Positions 54,124 through 64,000 of a stretch of 64,000 nucleotides of DNA are shown piece by piece (position 1 is the stretch's first letter; the number at the start of each line of letters is the position of its first letter). The notes beneath the pieces were generated by a model. It was not told the DNA's origin. It ran no database searches and saw only the letters and a program-made list of their open reading frames with translations. The translations under genes were made by a program, and so were the position numbers. The stretch comes from Gigantopelta aegis. Taxonomy: Eukaryota; Mollusca; Gastropoda; Neomphalida; Peltospiridae. The stretch lies in the NCBI RefSeq assembly GCF_016097555.1, contig NC_054713.1, forward strand, positions 14,969,955-15,033,954, in the 5' to 3' direction.

Positions 54124-54440
54124 ATGGTTAAACGGCGTGTTGTTGGCGGCTGTAGCAATACAAAAGCCGATAAATTTAGTCTTCACGCATTTCCTAGTAA
54201 TGTTGCTGTGAGAAAGCTGTGTGAATTTGATTAAAACAACGTGGAAATACTCGACAGGAAGAAAATGCCGGAGACCGTTGCGACAGCAGACACTTTAGTT
54301 TCGATTCGTCCGAACTGGCTTGTCGGCTTAAGCGAGATATGGGAATATCATGTGTTATGGCTTTTAAAAAAAGATGCCGTACCAACAATTTTTCTGCGAC
54401 ACAAAACAAATGACAACATGCCGACGCCATCCACACCGAA
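54124..54440 (+). pseudogene. THAP-domain protein fragment
   Basis: MVKRRVVGGCSNTKADKFSL then HAFPSNVAVRKLCEFD is a THAP start (Cys, then the hydrophobic HAFP, then the K/R-x-x-x). After one in-frame stop (TAA near 54232) the same frame ends in LKKDAVPTIF, the typical C-terminal AVPTIF box of THAP domains. The intervening Cys-x2-His part is not recognisable, so the domain is damaged. Confidence 0.65.
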
Positions 54441-54645
54441 ACGACCTTGGGGTGCATATCGTCAATGTCGCAAATTGCGTTATGCTTTCCAACTCCGGTC
54501 AGTTTATTTTCTCATGCACGGTTCGTGCAATCATCGAAATCCGATTTGTTGTCGTTTGCATCTCGTCCATTTGTGAGATTTTTCTTTACAGTTCGAGAAC
54601 ATTAAAACAATAAAGTACAGACAAGTAAGTATCTATAGCCTAGTC

Positions 54646-55240
54646 CGTCCCATCCTACAAAAATGTAGGGTTGTTGTTTTTTGTAAAAAAGAAAAGAAAA
54701 AAAAGAAGAAGCTAATTTTGTATGCATCTTAGAAAACAATCGGCTCAGAAATAAATTACTTGTAAATTCCATAGTATGAAAAAAGGCGTTCTCTGTAAAA
54801 CAGACTATAAATACATTAAATTAATTTTACTATACCTTCCCAGAGAAAACCTTTTTTCATACTATGGAATGTGCTATAAGTTATTTATTTCTGAGCAGGC
54901 TGTTTTCACAACTGCACACAAAAATATAGTATTGTTTTGTTATTTCCAAAACACTTTTACTTGTAATTTTTACGCCAAACTAAACTGAAATTATTCACTT
55001 AAAAAAACATCTTCATAGATGGATGGGACGGACTAAAAGTCGCTTTTGTTTATTTCTTAAATTTAAAATAAGTTATTTATTTCTGAGCAGACCGTTTTTA
55101 CAACTGCACAGAAAATAGTATTGTTTTGTATTTCCAAAACACTTTTACTTTTTTTTTTTCTTTTTTTTTTTACGTCAAACTAAACTGAAATTATAATAAA
55201 TAAAAAACCCATCTTCATAGAGGGATGGGACGGACTAAAA
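54646..55240. mobile_element. MITE with agtccgtcccatcc / ggatgggacggact ends, plus partial second copy
   Basis: tagtccgtcccatcctac at 54646 is inverted at about 55020-55037 (ggatgggacggactaaaag), with tatgaaaaaaggcgttctct pairing to agagaaaaccttttttcata inside. A right-half copy follows to 55240. Relative at 3355-3575. Confidence 0.75.
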
Positions 55241-55426
55241 GTCATTTGTGTTTATTTCTTAAAATTACCGATATCGGGTCCACTTGACTCGTAGAATTCA
55301 AGAGTTATTTATCGTCTTTTCTACTACATCACAAGTATTAGAACATACAGTGTAGCAAAATAATTTGCACGAAAAGCTAAAGAACAAAACAAGAATAAAA
55401 GTTGTAAATTAGTGGTAAGCTGTCTC

Positions 55427-55501
55427 CACGACCATTTTCATCGTCATCTGTCAGGCCGGTGGTTCGTCGGAAGATGTTCCAGGTTCAAACTGATAAGGCA
55501 T
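55427..55501 (-). pseudogene. start of a YQFEP-type protein (P2X7-intracellular-domain-like family), broken
   Basis: The minus strand from 55501 reads MPYQFEPGTSSDEPPA then a stop; an adjacent frame continues DDDENGRGDSLP. The opening (Y-x-FEP followed by an acidic stretch) recalls invertebrate proteins annotated as P2X7-intracellular-domain-like that are often carried by transposons. Short, so tentative. Confidence 0.35.
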
Positions 55502-56142
55502 TATTTGTTAGAAGAATCGCATGATCAATGAGCTTGGCAGTCGCTGTCGGTCCCACTTTCGCTTGCGCTGGAAGTCATCTCGTGGTATGTTTATGTGAAG
55601 CGCGTTCTCTTCGTGACGTCACGGCTATTTACAGGCAAATGTTTTTACCGAGAATTTTACTCGGTCGTTTCCGGCAGTGTTCTACGGGAGTGAATGTTTT
55701 AATACTTTTATGGGGCATTTTCGTAATTATTGATTTACATATCAGTATAAAATATTATTGCAATGAATTAAGAAAGCATTTAATTGTGGAATTTGAAATT
55801 TTAGTGTATGGTCTGGCACAGCACTGTCATTCCATGAATATTTCGCCTATGCGTTTCTTTTTTGACAGAGTATATTAGTGTTCGGTGCATCAAACTGAAA
55901 CTATCAATTACAAAAACATCACTGGGAAGGTTGGAATATGAACTTAATGAACCTTCTGTCTACTATTGCACTATAAACATTATTTTAGCCTCGCACTCTC
56001 AGGTAGGCCTACAGGTGGGGCTGTGAGGGCCACGCCCTCTAACCCCTTGGGCCCTTAAATACATCTATTTTCCTCCTCCAGTGTCGTTCCCCCCTCCCCC
56101 CTCAAATATATTCCACGGGCTCTAACTCCAGAGTTGAAACTG

Positions 56143-56326
56143 AGGGGTGGATGTAGCCCAGTAGTAAAACGCTCACCTGATGCAAGGTCAGTCTAGGATC
56201 GATTCCGATCGATTGGCCCATTGGGCTCTTTCTCGTTCCAATCAGTGCGCCACGACTGGTATAACAAAGGCCTTGATATGTACAGTCCTGTCTGTGGGAT
56301 AGTGCATGTAAAAGATATCTTGCTTG
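56143..56326 (+). mobile_element. A/B-headed SINE, tail-truncated
   Basis: gaggggtggatgtagcccag head and core to aaaagatatcttgctt; tail missing. Confidence 0.8.
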
Positions 56327-56942
56327 CTTGCAAACATATTTTATTGTGCAAAGAACAAAATAATTGGGCACAAGTTTGACAATTTACGAAGCCCTCTTCT
56401 ATATTCATACAATATACATGGCTACCTATATATTACATAGATGTAAATATAAACTACATGTGTACATTCAAGGATAACCAGTGTAAGGAAATGTATTGTA
56501 TACAAAAGAATGTAAAGGAAAGAAAAACAAATATGATACAAAAGATTACATAAATAGTACATCACGTGCAGTTAAATTCGCTATCACATTTACAAATAAT
56601 GTTTTTGGTAATTTAAATAATACTTTATTAATCAAAACGATGAGTTTTTTAAATATATATTTGAACATAAGTAAATATTTCTTTATTATCGGCATCGCTT
56701 AATGTGTTTCTACCATATAACAGTAACTGTAAATCTATTGGTTGAAAAAGCTGTAAGGAATTACATAGTTCTCTGTTGTTCATATTGTTTACATTGTAAG
56801 AAAAAATGGATATTGTTTTCTAATCTGTATCCACATGAAGGGTCTGTGGTTAAAGTCCACATCTGTACAAATCGGCTACTGATGGATACATGTAGCATGT
56901 TTTCTCCAAGACCACGAGTCAAAAATTACCAACCAAAACAAC

Positions 56943-57152
56943 CAACCAGTGCCCCATGATGGTATATCAATGGTAGTGGTATATGCTGTCCTGTCTGTGA
57001 AAGTGCACATAAAAGATACCTTTCTACTAATAGAAAAATGTGTCGGGTTTTCTCTCTAAGTCTATATGTGAAAACATACGAAATGTTTAACATCCAATAG
57101 CAGATGATTAATAAATCAATGTTCTCTAGTGACGTCGTTAAACAAAACAAAC
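56943..57152 (+). mobile_element. type A SINE, head-truncated
   Basis: From accagtgccccatgatggta to gtcgttaaacaaaacaaact. Confidence 0.8.
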
Positions 57153-57382
57153 TGTGTAGGCCTAAGGTGTAGTGTCCAGCAGATCTGATAGAAAACATTT
57201 ACCCATTGACTTCCTAATAATACTTAATCAATGATGATGTAATATTAGAAAATGGTACATAAGATCCTAACAATTATTGTCAGGTTCAGGTACATTATTT
57301 CGGAGGAATGTCTAAATTAATGTAATTAATTTCAATAACCCCTGATGTACCATCTCATATACTACTATGCTGTATTTATTTA

Positions 57383-57757
57383 AAGTGACAGACCCTGGTT
57401 TTTAAATACTACGACGTATTTTTCACTATTAAAGCCGTTTTTGTAAATTTAAATTAGAAGTATTTACAGTTTATTATTTAGAATATTAATTTTCGTACAC
57501 CTGAAGTGGTTCTGGTCATCTAGGTTTTTGCTGTACCCCAAAATATATTTTTCGTAATTCTAAAAACACACGTTCGTCTGAGAAGTAATGTTATTGAGAC
57601 AAGCTCTATTTTTAGACGGTATTTATCTGTTTAAAGATCATAGACTTTAGCTTCTCTCTGTTATAATCTTATGCAAATGTGTGTTGCATGTTTGTAGATT
57701 AACTAATCTTAGTGTCCATTTTCAAGGGTTAAAACTAGGTATACGCCTTTAATAAAG
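57383..57757. mobile_element. ~375-bp MITE, aaagggacagaccct family, reverse orientation
   Basis: agtgacagaccctggttttt at the left, aaaactaggtatacgccttt at the right; the interior matches the inverse of 33318-33718. Confidence 0.75.
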
Positions 57758-57906
57758 AAATTCAAATCATAGTCAAAACAGACTAAGGTCCAAGTCATCT
57801 AGTTCTCTCATTACTAAAGAGAAAACGTTAAACATAAAACAGTGAACTCCTCACAAGATCTACGTGTTAGATTGTAATTGTACATGGTCAACTGCATAGG
57901 AAGTTT

Positions 57907-58214
57907 AAAAGTTTGTTTTGTTTAACGACACCACTAGAGCACATTGATTTCTTAATCACCGGCTATTGGATGTCAAACATTTGGTAATTATGACATAGTC
58001 TTAGAGAGGAAACCCGCTACATTGTCCCACTAGTAGCAAGGGATCTTTTATATGTACCATCCCACAGGCAGGATAGCACATACCACGGCCTTTGATATAC
58101 CAGTCGTAGTGCCTGGCTGTAATAAGAAATAACGCAATGGGCCCACCGACAGGGATCGATCCCACACCGACAGCGCATCAAGCGAGCGCTTTACCATTGG
58201 GTTACGTTACGCCT
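57907..58214 (-). mobile_element. type A SINE
   Basis: A tail at the left, head at the right (agcgagcgctttaccattgg). Confidence 0.9.
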
Positions 58215-58331
58215 CGACTGCAGAGGAATGCAAGCGAATGTTCTTGTGTATTCGATGATTACAAAAAAACAATGTACCGATGGCAGTGAAATAGATGACT
58301 TCAAATGACCGAGTTTTGATATTATAATGTT

Positions 58332-58379
58332 AAAGTTTGTTTATTTTGTTTAACAATACCACTAGAGCACATTGATTTG
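58332..58379 (-). mobile_element. type A SINE tail fragment
   Basis: aaagtttgtttattttgttt ... ccactagagcacattgattt. Confidence 0.7.
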
Positions 58380-58529
58380 ATATTACACATGTATAATGAT
58401 TCGAATTGGTTTATTGAATACATACAGTATAAATTATGTTATGATTTTGCAATCGATGGCATTTGATGAGTATGGAAATTGGTGGCATTATTTTAGACAT
58501 TCGCTTTTCTCCGAGATAATACAGCTGAC

Positions 58530-58672
58530 AGTAAGCACATTGATTATTAATCATCGGCTACTGGATGTCAAAAGACAGAATAATGATTTTTATTGTCCTG
58601 TTTTTGACATCCAATAGCCGATGATTAATAAATCAATGTGTTCTAGAGGTGTGTCGTTAAACAAAAAACTAC
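58530..58672. repeat. inverted pair of type A SINE tails (hairpin)
   Basis: attattaatcatcggctact-ggatgtcaaaa and, 30 bases on, its inverse tttgacatccaatagccgat plus gattaataaatcaatgtg: two tail fragments in opposite orientation. Confidence 0.75.
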
Positions 58673-59125
58673 TTTTTTAAAATTATGAAATAAAGCATTA
58701 TTTTGAAGTCACAGTCTGCATCTTTGAGTTCACTATTGTATCGACTTAAAGCGTCACGACTATCTTAAATGAGCCACTTTGAGTCCTAATGACGCAAAGT
58801 GACATCGAATTTGCGTTATGGCGTCATAACTACGTCATAGTATAGTTTTAATAAGATATTTTAATTCTTTGATAGCATATTTCTATTTCCTTATAATAAT
58901 TTATGGGGTCTAAAATCAACCTCAAAGTTGGTTTTGGTGGCCATATTGGATTTGTGCTAATAAACACCTTTCCCAGAATCTTAACAATATTAAAAAAAAA
59001 AACACCCAAAAACCCCATTCTGTTGCAATTTGTTCTAGTTCCAGTCAATTTTTTACTGGACTATATGCGACATTTTTTGTGTTTATCAAGCAAAGAATAG
59101 TAAGTATTTGACGGTTAATGTTAAC

Positions 59126-59218
59126 AATTTATTTTGTTTAACGACACATTGATTTATTATAATAGTCGGCTATCGAGTGTCAAACATTTGGTACTTCTGA
59201 CATATAATAGTCTTGGGG
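59126..59218 (-). mobile_element. type A SINE tail fragment
   Basis: tttgtttaacgacacattga ... atagtcttgggg. Confidence 0.7.
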
Positions 59219-59456
59219 CGCGACCGGCCTAGGATCGATCACCGTTGATGGGCCCATTGGACTATTTCTCGATCCAACCAGTCCACCACGACTGGTATAT
59301 CAAAGGCTGTGGTATGCGCTAAACTGTCTGTATAAAAGATATCTTGCTACTAATGGAAAAATGTATCGGGTGACTGTGTCAAAATTACAATGTTTGACAT
59401 CCAATAGCCAATGATTAATAAATCAGTGCTCTAGTGGTGTCGTTAAACAAAATAAA
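59219..59456 (+). mobile_element. type A SINE, head partly lost
   Basis: cctaggatcgatcaccgttg ... gtcgttaaacaaaataaacc; inverted relative to the fragment before it. Confidence 0.8.
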
Positions 59457-59587
59457 CCACATACCACGGCCTTTGATATATACCAGGCGACAGAAATATT
59501 GCTAAAATTATTTTAACCTGTAGGCCTGCGCCAAAGTTTGAGATGATCAGTAGGCCTATTTATGACTTCCATATAATCATAAGTGAC

Positions 59588-59797
59588 GTCGGTCTGGAAT
59601 TATCCCCGTAACTGGGCACATTGGGCTATTTCTCGTTCCAGCCAGTGCACCACGACTGATATATCAAAGTCCGTGGTATGCGCTATCCTGTCTGTTGGAT
59701 GGTGCATAGATGAAAGATTACATGCTACCAATGGGAACAAAATATGGCCGGTTATTAATAAATCAATATGCTCTAGTGTTGTCGTTAAATAAAAACT
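59588..59797 (+). mobile_element. type A SINE, internally deleted
   Basis: gtcggtctggaattatcccc ... tgttgtcgttaaataaaaac. Confidence 0.75.
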
Positions 59798-59799
59798 CG

Positions 59800-59804
59800 A
59801 GTGT

Positions 59805-59835
<31 letters not shown>

Positions 59836-59838
59836 GGA
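59800..59838. repeat. (TG)n plus poly-G
   Basis: gtgtgtgtgtgtgtgtg followed by an ~18-base G run. Confidence 0.92.
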
Positions 59839-59839
59839 T

Positions 59840-62003
59840 GACCACGTGACGTTTAATGGACCATAACTTGGTCGAACTCGACCTGCGAACCCTACTACGG
59901 GATTTCCCCCACAACACGGCTGTTGCGGCCATTGTCGCGGCAATTTTAAAGTCCAATGGGCAGTGCCCAAATCTAGTTGGCGTTGTTCAATGATGGACAC
60001 AACAAACTCAGACCATTGGCAGTTACGTCGGATAGGTAACCCAGCAACTTGTCCATTAGTTCTGGACGTGTTTCCGTAAGTGTGACTTGTGGTGTTTAGC
60101 TGTTAACTTCTTGGATTTTGGAAATCCATTTTTAATTTTTTAATTCCTTTAGGCCTACTTCTTATCACTCGTGATCTACTTTGCTGTAACTCTTTTGCGA
60201 TCTTTTTTTTAACACAATATGTTCTTTAAACGTTCATACATTTCATGGTATTTTTGTTAAGTATAGATAAGAATGTGCAATGTGTGGGTAGTTCGCTTAA
60301 AATGTGTAAATCCTTTGTGTGTGATTGAAAGTGTGTAATGAATGTATTATCGTGTTTTACCTATTATCGGTTTTCATACAATAACATTGATAATATTCAT
60401 TACTGTTACAGATTAATTCAGGTCCATGTCATTTCATATCATTTCGAAAAGTTGTATTTTTTCCCCCACTGTATGTGTGTCTTATTTATTGACAAAGAAA
60501 GTACATTTATGATTTACATTTTGTCCAATGTATCTGCCAAAAGTCATGTGAACACCCCTCACACACACATTTTTAGGACAAATAAATATATAAAGTTGAG
60601 ACTGACGCCATTCTAAAGAAACTAGTATATTATGAACTTAGTATATACTAATTAATACAAATCAAATCGGATATAATTATCACCTTTTATATGTTTTGTC
60701 GATACCATGATCTTGCCAAGTGGGGGAGATGGTCAGAACAATACAATAATAAACATTCTTTTTTTATTTTAAAAGTTAAAATGTTTAATTAATGTATCCC
60801 CCCGCCCCTCCTGATTGATATAATAATATTATGTATACTCACCTTTGTTAAACGCACTCTCTCACAGATGGTTGACCTAATTATTGACCCAACAAGGTAT
60901 TATATGACAATATATACATTTGATTTGTACCTAAAAGTACTTTATTGAACCATCTACATAACAACCATATCACACTTATCATTGATATTTTATAAAAATA
61001 ATTGAATTATGGGTATGGTCCATAATTCTGCGAAAAATAACAGCTATTTGGAGAGCAGATGTGTGACATATTTTTTGAGTCACGTGATGTGCATTCCCCG
61101 AATAACCGCAGTGTCAAAACGATTTACGAAGCTCATGTAACGAGAACGCTTGATCGTCCTATGCGATGTAGGGTAAATAGAAAAACAACAATTAAAATAA
61201 GTTAATAAAAAATAATTAAAACATGTACTGAATGATAATAAGCTTATACATTAATTTATTTTAGTAACAGAAGCATGTTAAATGTTGACAATCCCGACTA
61301 GTTAGGCCTTTGCATCTAGCCTATAGATAAATTTATCGTTAGTCGTATGCGAAAAACTCTAAACATCTGGATCACGAATACCTTCATTTTCCACCATGTC
61401 AAATTCATTATTATGCAAAATATGCCATAATTTTACAGCTGACTTGGGATAGGAATTGTTAAATTTTTAAAGAATACGCTGAACTAGACGATGTTTATAT
61501 ACGATGTGACTGTATATATGAAGGCCATGTACATGTATATAGTTTCCGCTAATGAGGGCTGGCTATATTCACAGCAAAAATGTTTATAGGTGGTAAATAA
61601 GTATTTGCTTAATCCATATTACCGAACCATCTCGAACAGGATGAATACATACTAAGTACTGTACGAACAGAGAGTTTTCAGAACAGGGGAGGGGGAGGGG
61701 GAGTACATGAATTTAGCAGACCCTTTTGTGTACATTTTCCATAGAAATATGATTAGCGTAATATTGCCCGTACAGTACTAGCAAAATAAATAATAATATA
61801 AAAATTAACATTAATAATAATACACAATTATTATTATTATTATTAGCCTACTTCTACCTTTTTGGGGTGAAGGAGGCAGTGTTTTATCTGGGGGAGTTTT
61901 GGCTATAAAAATGCTAGATTAAAGTGCATGTACACACGCACATATGGCAGACTGAACTTGTCCCTGCACGTAGAACTGGATTCAACTGGGTTAAGTAATA
62001 ATT
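59840..62003. other. AT-rich DNA, no gene or clear repeat
   Basis: 59840-60010 is GC-richer (aactcgacctgcgaacccta, gctgttgcggccattgtcgc) but reads open only in short frames. The rest is AT-rich with no recognisable product. Confidence 0.4.
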
Positions 62004-62127
62004 CAATCTAATTAAAATTAGCTCCACTATTACATGTGGATCTAACAGCAGCTCGTTGGAGCTCATATCCAGTTGACCTTTCATTCGACCAGTCAAAACC
62101 TTATTTGTAGAATCATGCCAGATTGGT
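62004..62127. mobile_element. solo end of the Mutator-like MITE family
   Basis: caatctaattaaaattagct through tagaatcatgccagattg matches the left arm of 20745-21343; no partner arm follows. Confidence 0.78.
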
Positions 62128-63000
62128 AATAATTAATCCAACCTTTGGACGACAAAACATGCGACAGTACACTGGGTTTTTTTTTACGCTATACATTAAA
62201 TCAAATGACCACTTTGCGAACCAGTCAAAATAATTTTATAATAATAATAAATGTTGAGTTCATGTTCTGAATGTTTATTATTTTATTTCAGCGTATTCGC
62301 AATTATTTTCGTTATGAAATTAATAATATATTTTTTATTATTTGCCATGTATATAGCCGGCCCCCATTTGCCAAGTCTCTATACACAACGGTCGTTTATA
62401 TAAAATTCAAAAATACATTATACGGTTGTCATATATATAGCCTCATCAATACGAGTTGTTTTGCCGTAATTTTTTAACTTATAAACATGAAAGTTCTATC
62501 TTTTAAAAATAAAGCATGTCATGCAATTCCCTCGATCGTAGTTCAATTAAAATGTTTTGGATCATACAGTAACTAGGTTTGGTATTCCAAATGAATGTAA
62601 TTTCGATTTATAATCCATATTTAGAGAAATACGGAGCACTAAATCTGTGATTGAGCGCCTTTAATACATGTATAGCCATTTCTGATTGTTAATATTCCAG
62701 TATACTTACATTTTATTTATTTATTTATGTTAAAATACTTCAACTTGTGTTCAAGGGTGAAACAACCCATCATCCCTAACTTTTAGGACAAAACACTTGG
62801 GTTGAATTGATAGCAAGGGCGAAACAACTGGTTAGGTTTATAAATATAATCTAAAGGAAACATTTTATAATACTAGAGCAAAAATGTCCTTGTTCATAGA
62901 AAAAATTGCCAGAATAAAATTGTAAACATACCAAATGCCAATGACTTTTGTTTTCCTCTTTTTTTGTGTGTGTATACATCAATCAGTTTTGAACTTTGTA
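62128..63000. other. AT-rich DNA, no gene seen
   Basis: No coding signal or repeat family recognised. Confidence 0.45.
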
Positions 63001-63007
63001 TTTCACA

Positions 63008-63122
63008 GGGTTCGACAAATCCACTAGTCCTTGGTGCATTAAGTACTATAATATGTTAGCCACTAGCCAAAATTAAGCTTCGCTGAAGGCTAGTGCCTTT
63101 TTCGAACATTTGTCGAACACTG
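63008..63122. mobile_element. short TIR repeat (gttcgacaaat ends)
   Basis: gttcgacaaatccactag at the left; ctagtgcctttttcgaacat ... tgtcgaac at the right. Confidence 0.55.
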
Positions 63123-63373
63123 GTTTAGGAAAAATTCGGTTAGCAACACGGAACATTTTGTTCACTATTGCATCACGATATGCTATGCAAATTTTAAAGA
63201 TTATTACACAATTCTAAAACAGTAAATAATATTAATAGTTGCTACTCAATTTTCAACTGTCGCTAACCAACATTTAAAAAAAAAAAGTTCCCTGTAGCAT
63301 GTATCTAGCAATCGGCCTTGTTTTAATGCTAGTTTTTATGATAGACTGAAAATAAATGCTGAAGGATAGAAGT

Positions 63374-63640
63374 TTGTTTTGATTAACGAAACCACCAGAG
63401 CACATTGATTAATCAATCATCGGCTATTGGATGTCAAACATTTGGTAATTCTGACACGTAGTCATCAGAGGAAACCTGCTACATGTTTCCTAATGCAGAA
63501 AGAGATCTTTTATATGCACTTTCCCACAGACAGGATAGCACATACCACGGTCTTTGATATACCAGTCGTGATGCACTGGCTGGAATGAGAAATGGGTCCA
63601 ATGAAGGAGATGGTTTTACCACTGAGTTATGTCACACCCC
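63374..63640 (-). mobile_element. E-bodied SINE with 15-bp target duplication
   Basis: A-like tail at the left, E-type core (tagtcatcagaggaaacctg, aatgcagaaagag) but an A/B-type head remnant at the right (ttttaccactgagttatgtc); ctgaaggatagaagt at 63359-63373 and 63641-63655. Confidence 0.88.
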
Positions 63641-63710
63641 CTGAAGGATAGAAGTGTATTGGTCAGTTAAACAATTAAAACCATTATTTGTTCCAAGTGT
63701 CTACCATCCT

Positions 63711-63818
63711 GGGCCCCGTTCCACGAAGCGATCTTAGCCGTAAGAGCAACTTAAGTGCATAGGGTAGCTATACGCTTTTGGGTAATCTTAGAGATAAGAT
63801 CGCTTCGTGGAACGGAGC
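63711..63818. mobile_element. ~108-bp MITE, ggccccgttccacgaagcg family
   Basis: ccccgttccacgaagcgatc at the left and gatcgcttcgtggaacggag at the right form a long stem around a 60-base centre. Confidence 0.82.
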
Positions 63819-64000
63819 TTTGCAATGAAGGGAAAATTTTGAGTATAGTTTAAAGTTAGTATTTGATAACGTTTTTCTCTTTTATTTCGACTTTTAATAT
63901 TTCATGATGCCATACATGTATATTTTTGTTTGGGTAAAAAGTACATGTCTGCATGTATATACTATGGCAAAAATGTTTTACATTTTGGTGCCAGCTACAG

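Larger units (their letters stand above)
53880..55845. mobile_element. second element nested in the Tc1-like transposon (Harbinger/ISL2EU-like?)
   Basis: gtgacgtcacgaagggaac near 54058 and its inverse gttctcttcgtgacgtcac near 55602 form an inverted pair. A THAP-type zinc-finger remnant points inward from the left and a second reading frame (MPYQFEP...) points inward from the right. Two convergent genes, one with THAP, is the layout of ISL2EU (PHIS) elements of the PIF/Harbinger group. The centre holds an unrelated MITE. The exact outer ends are uncertain. Confidence 0.5.
52330..55872. mobile_element. Tc1/mariner-like transposon, 3.5 kb, enlarged by an insertion
   Basis: tactctgtcaaaaaagaaac at 52330 is the start of a 26-bp end that recurs, perfectly inverted, at 55847-55872, each flanked by TA. 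The transposase remnant lies in the first 1.4 kb; Tc1-like elements are normally 1.3-1.7 kb, so about 2 kb in the right half is foreign. Confidence 0.88.

Noticed and set aside
55528-55878. 116-residue plus-strand frame MSLAVAVGPTFACAG...
   Set aside because: Runs from the nested element into the right terminal repeat of the Tc1-like transposon; composition is AT-driven and no family is recognisable.
1-64000. LTR elements, endogenous viruses, Polintons, CRISPR arrays, bacterial genes
   Set aside because: No long terminal direct repeats, capsid, integrase or reverse transcriptase segments, no spacer arrays and no operon-like coding were seen on either strand.

Overview
The window is nuclear DNA of an animal, most likely a marine mollusc and probably a gastropod. 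It is AT-rich, intron-containing and crowded with tRNA-headed SINEs and short DNA transposons of a kind I associate with molluscan genomes. This placement is inference. There are no bacterial operons, CRISPR arrays, rRNA or free-standing tRNA genes, and I saw no LTR or virus-like element.

Two host genes can be rebuilt exon by exon, both on the minus strand, with every intron phase closing. (1) Positions 31113 down to 6324 hold four coding exons for a 324-residue protein with introns of about 16 kb, 6.9 kb and 1 kb. Its second exon carries a near-exact copy of the TEAD-binding omega loop of YAP and FAM181 (VPMRLRALPQSFW). Its third exon carries an LxxLF helix like the other YAP contact (TDLLFQLFDVV), but after the loop, so the order is swapped relative to YAP. 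A GRP AT-hook-like motif follows across the exon 3/4 junction. I regard this unnamed FAM181-like gene as the most interesting object here. (2) Positions 48064 down to 40220 hold six exons encoding a complete 193-residue TMEM222 (DUF778/RTE1 family).

Region by region: 1-6.3 kb is AT-rich DNA with fold-back repeats, a 58-bp tandem array and a (GA)n tract, ending in a ~142-bp tandem repeat just past the stop of gene 1. 6.3-31.1 kb is gene 1, its introns filled with SINEs, a 13-copy 41-bp minisatellite, an array of duplicated exon-2 splice acceptors, and nested DNA elements. 31.1-40.2 kb is the intergenic stretch between the two genes (putative promoter of gene 1, SINEs, nested MITEs, (AT)n). 40.2-48.1 kb is TMEM222. 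48.1-64 kb has no host gene that I can see and is a transposon graveyard, including a Tc1-like element with perfect 26-bp terminal repeats held 3.5 kb apart by a second, THAP-containing element.

SINE naming used below: type A has the 3' tail ending in the complement of 'gacaccactagagcac'; type B has the tail complementary to 'gacgcactcaacac'; both share one tRNA-like head (tagcccagtgg ... gggatcgatcc). Type C has a different head (ggcctcggtggcgtcgtgg ... gggttcggatccc) joined to either the A or the B tail. Type D has a C-like head and its own body ending in a gaaatgaaatg-like tail. Type E has a third head (ttagctcagtcggttgag) on an A-like tail. All but D share the core 'gcaagggatcttttatatgc'. 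The two host genes show no evident functional link beyond sharing a strand.
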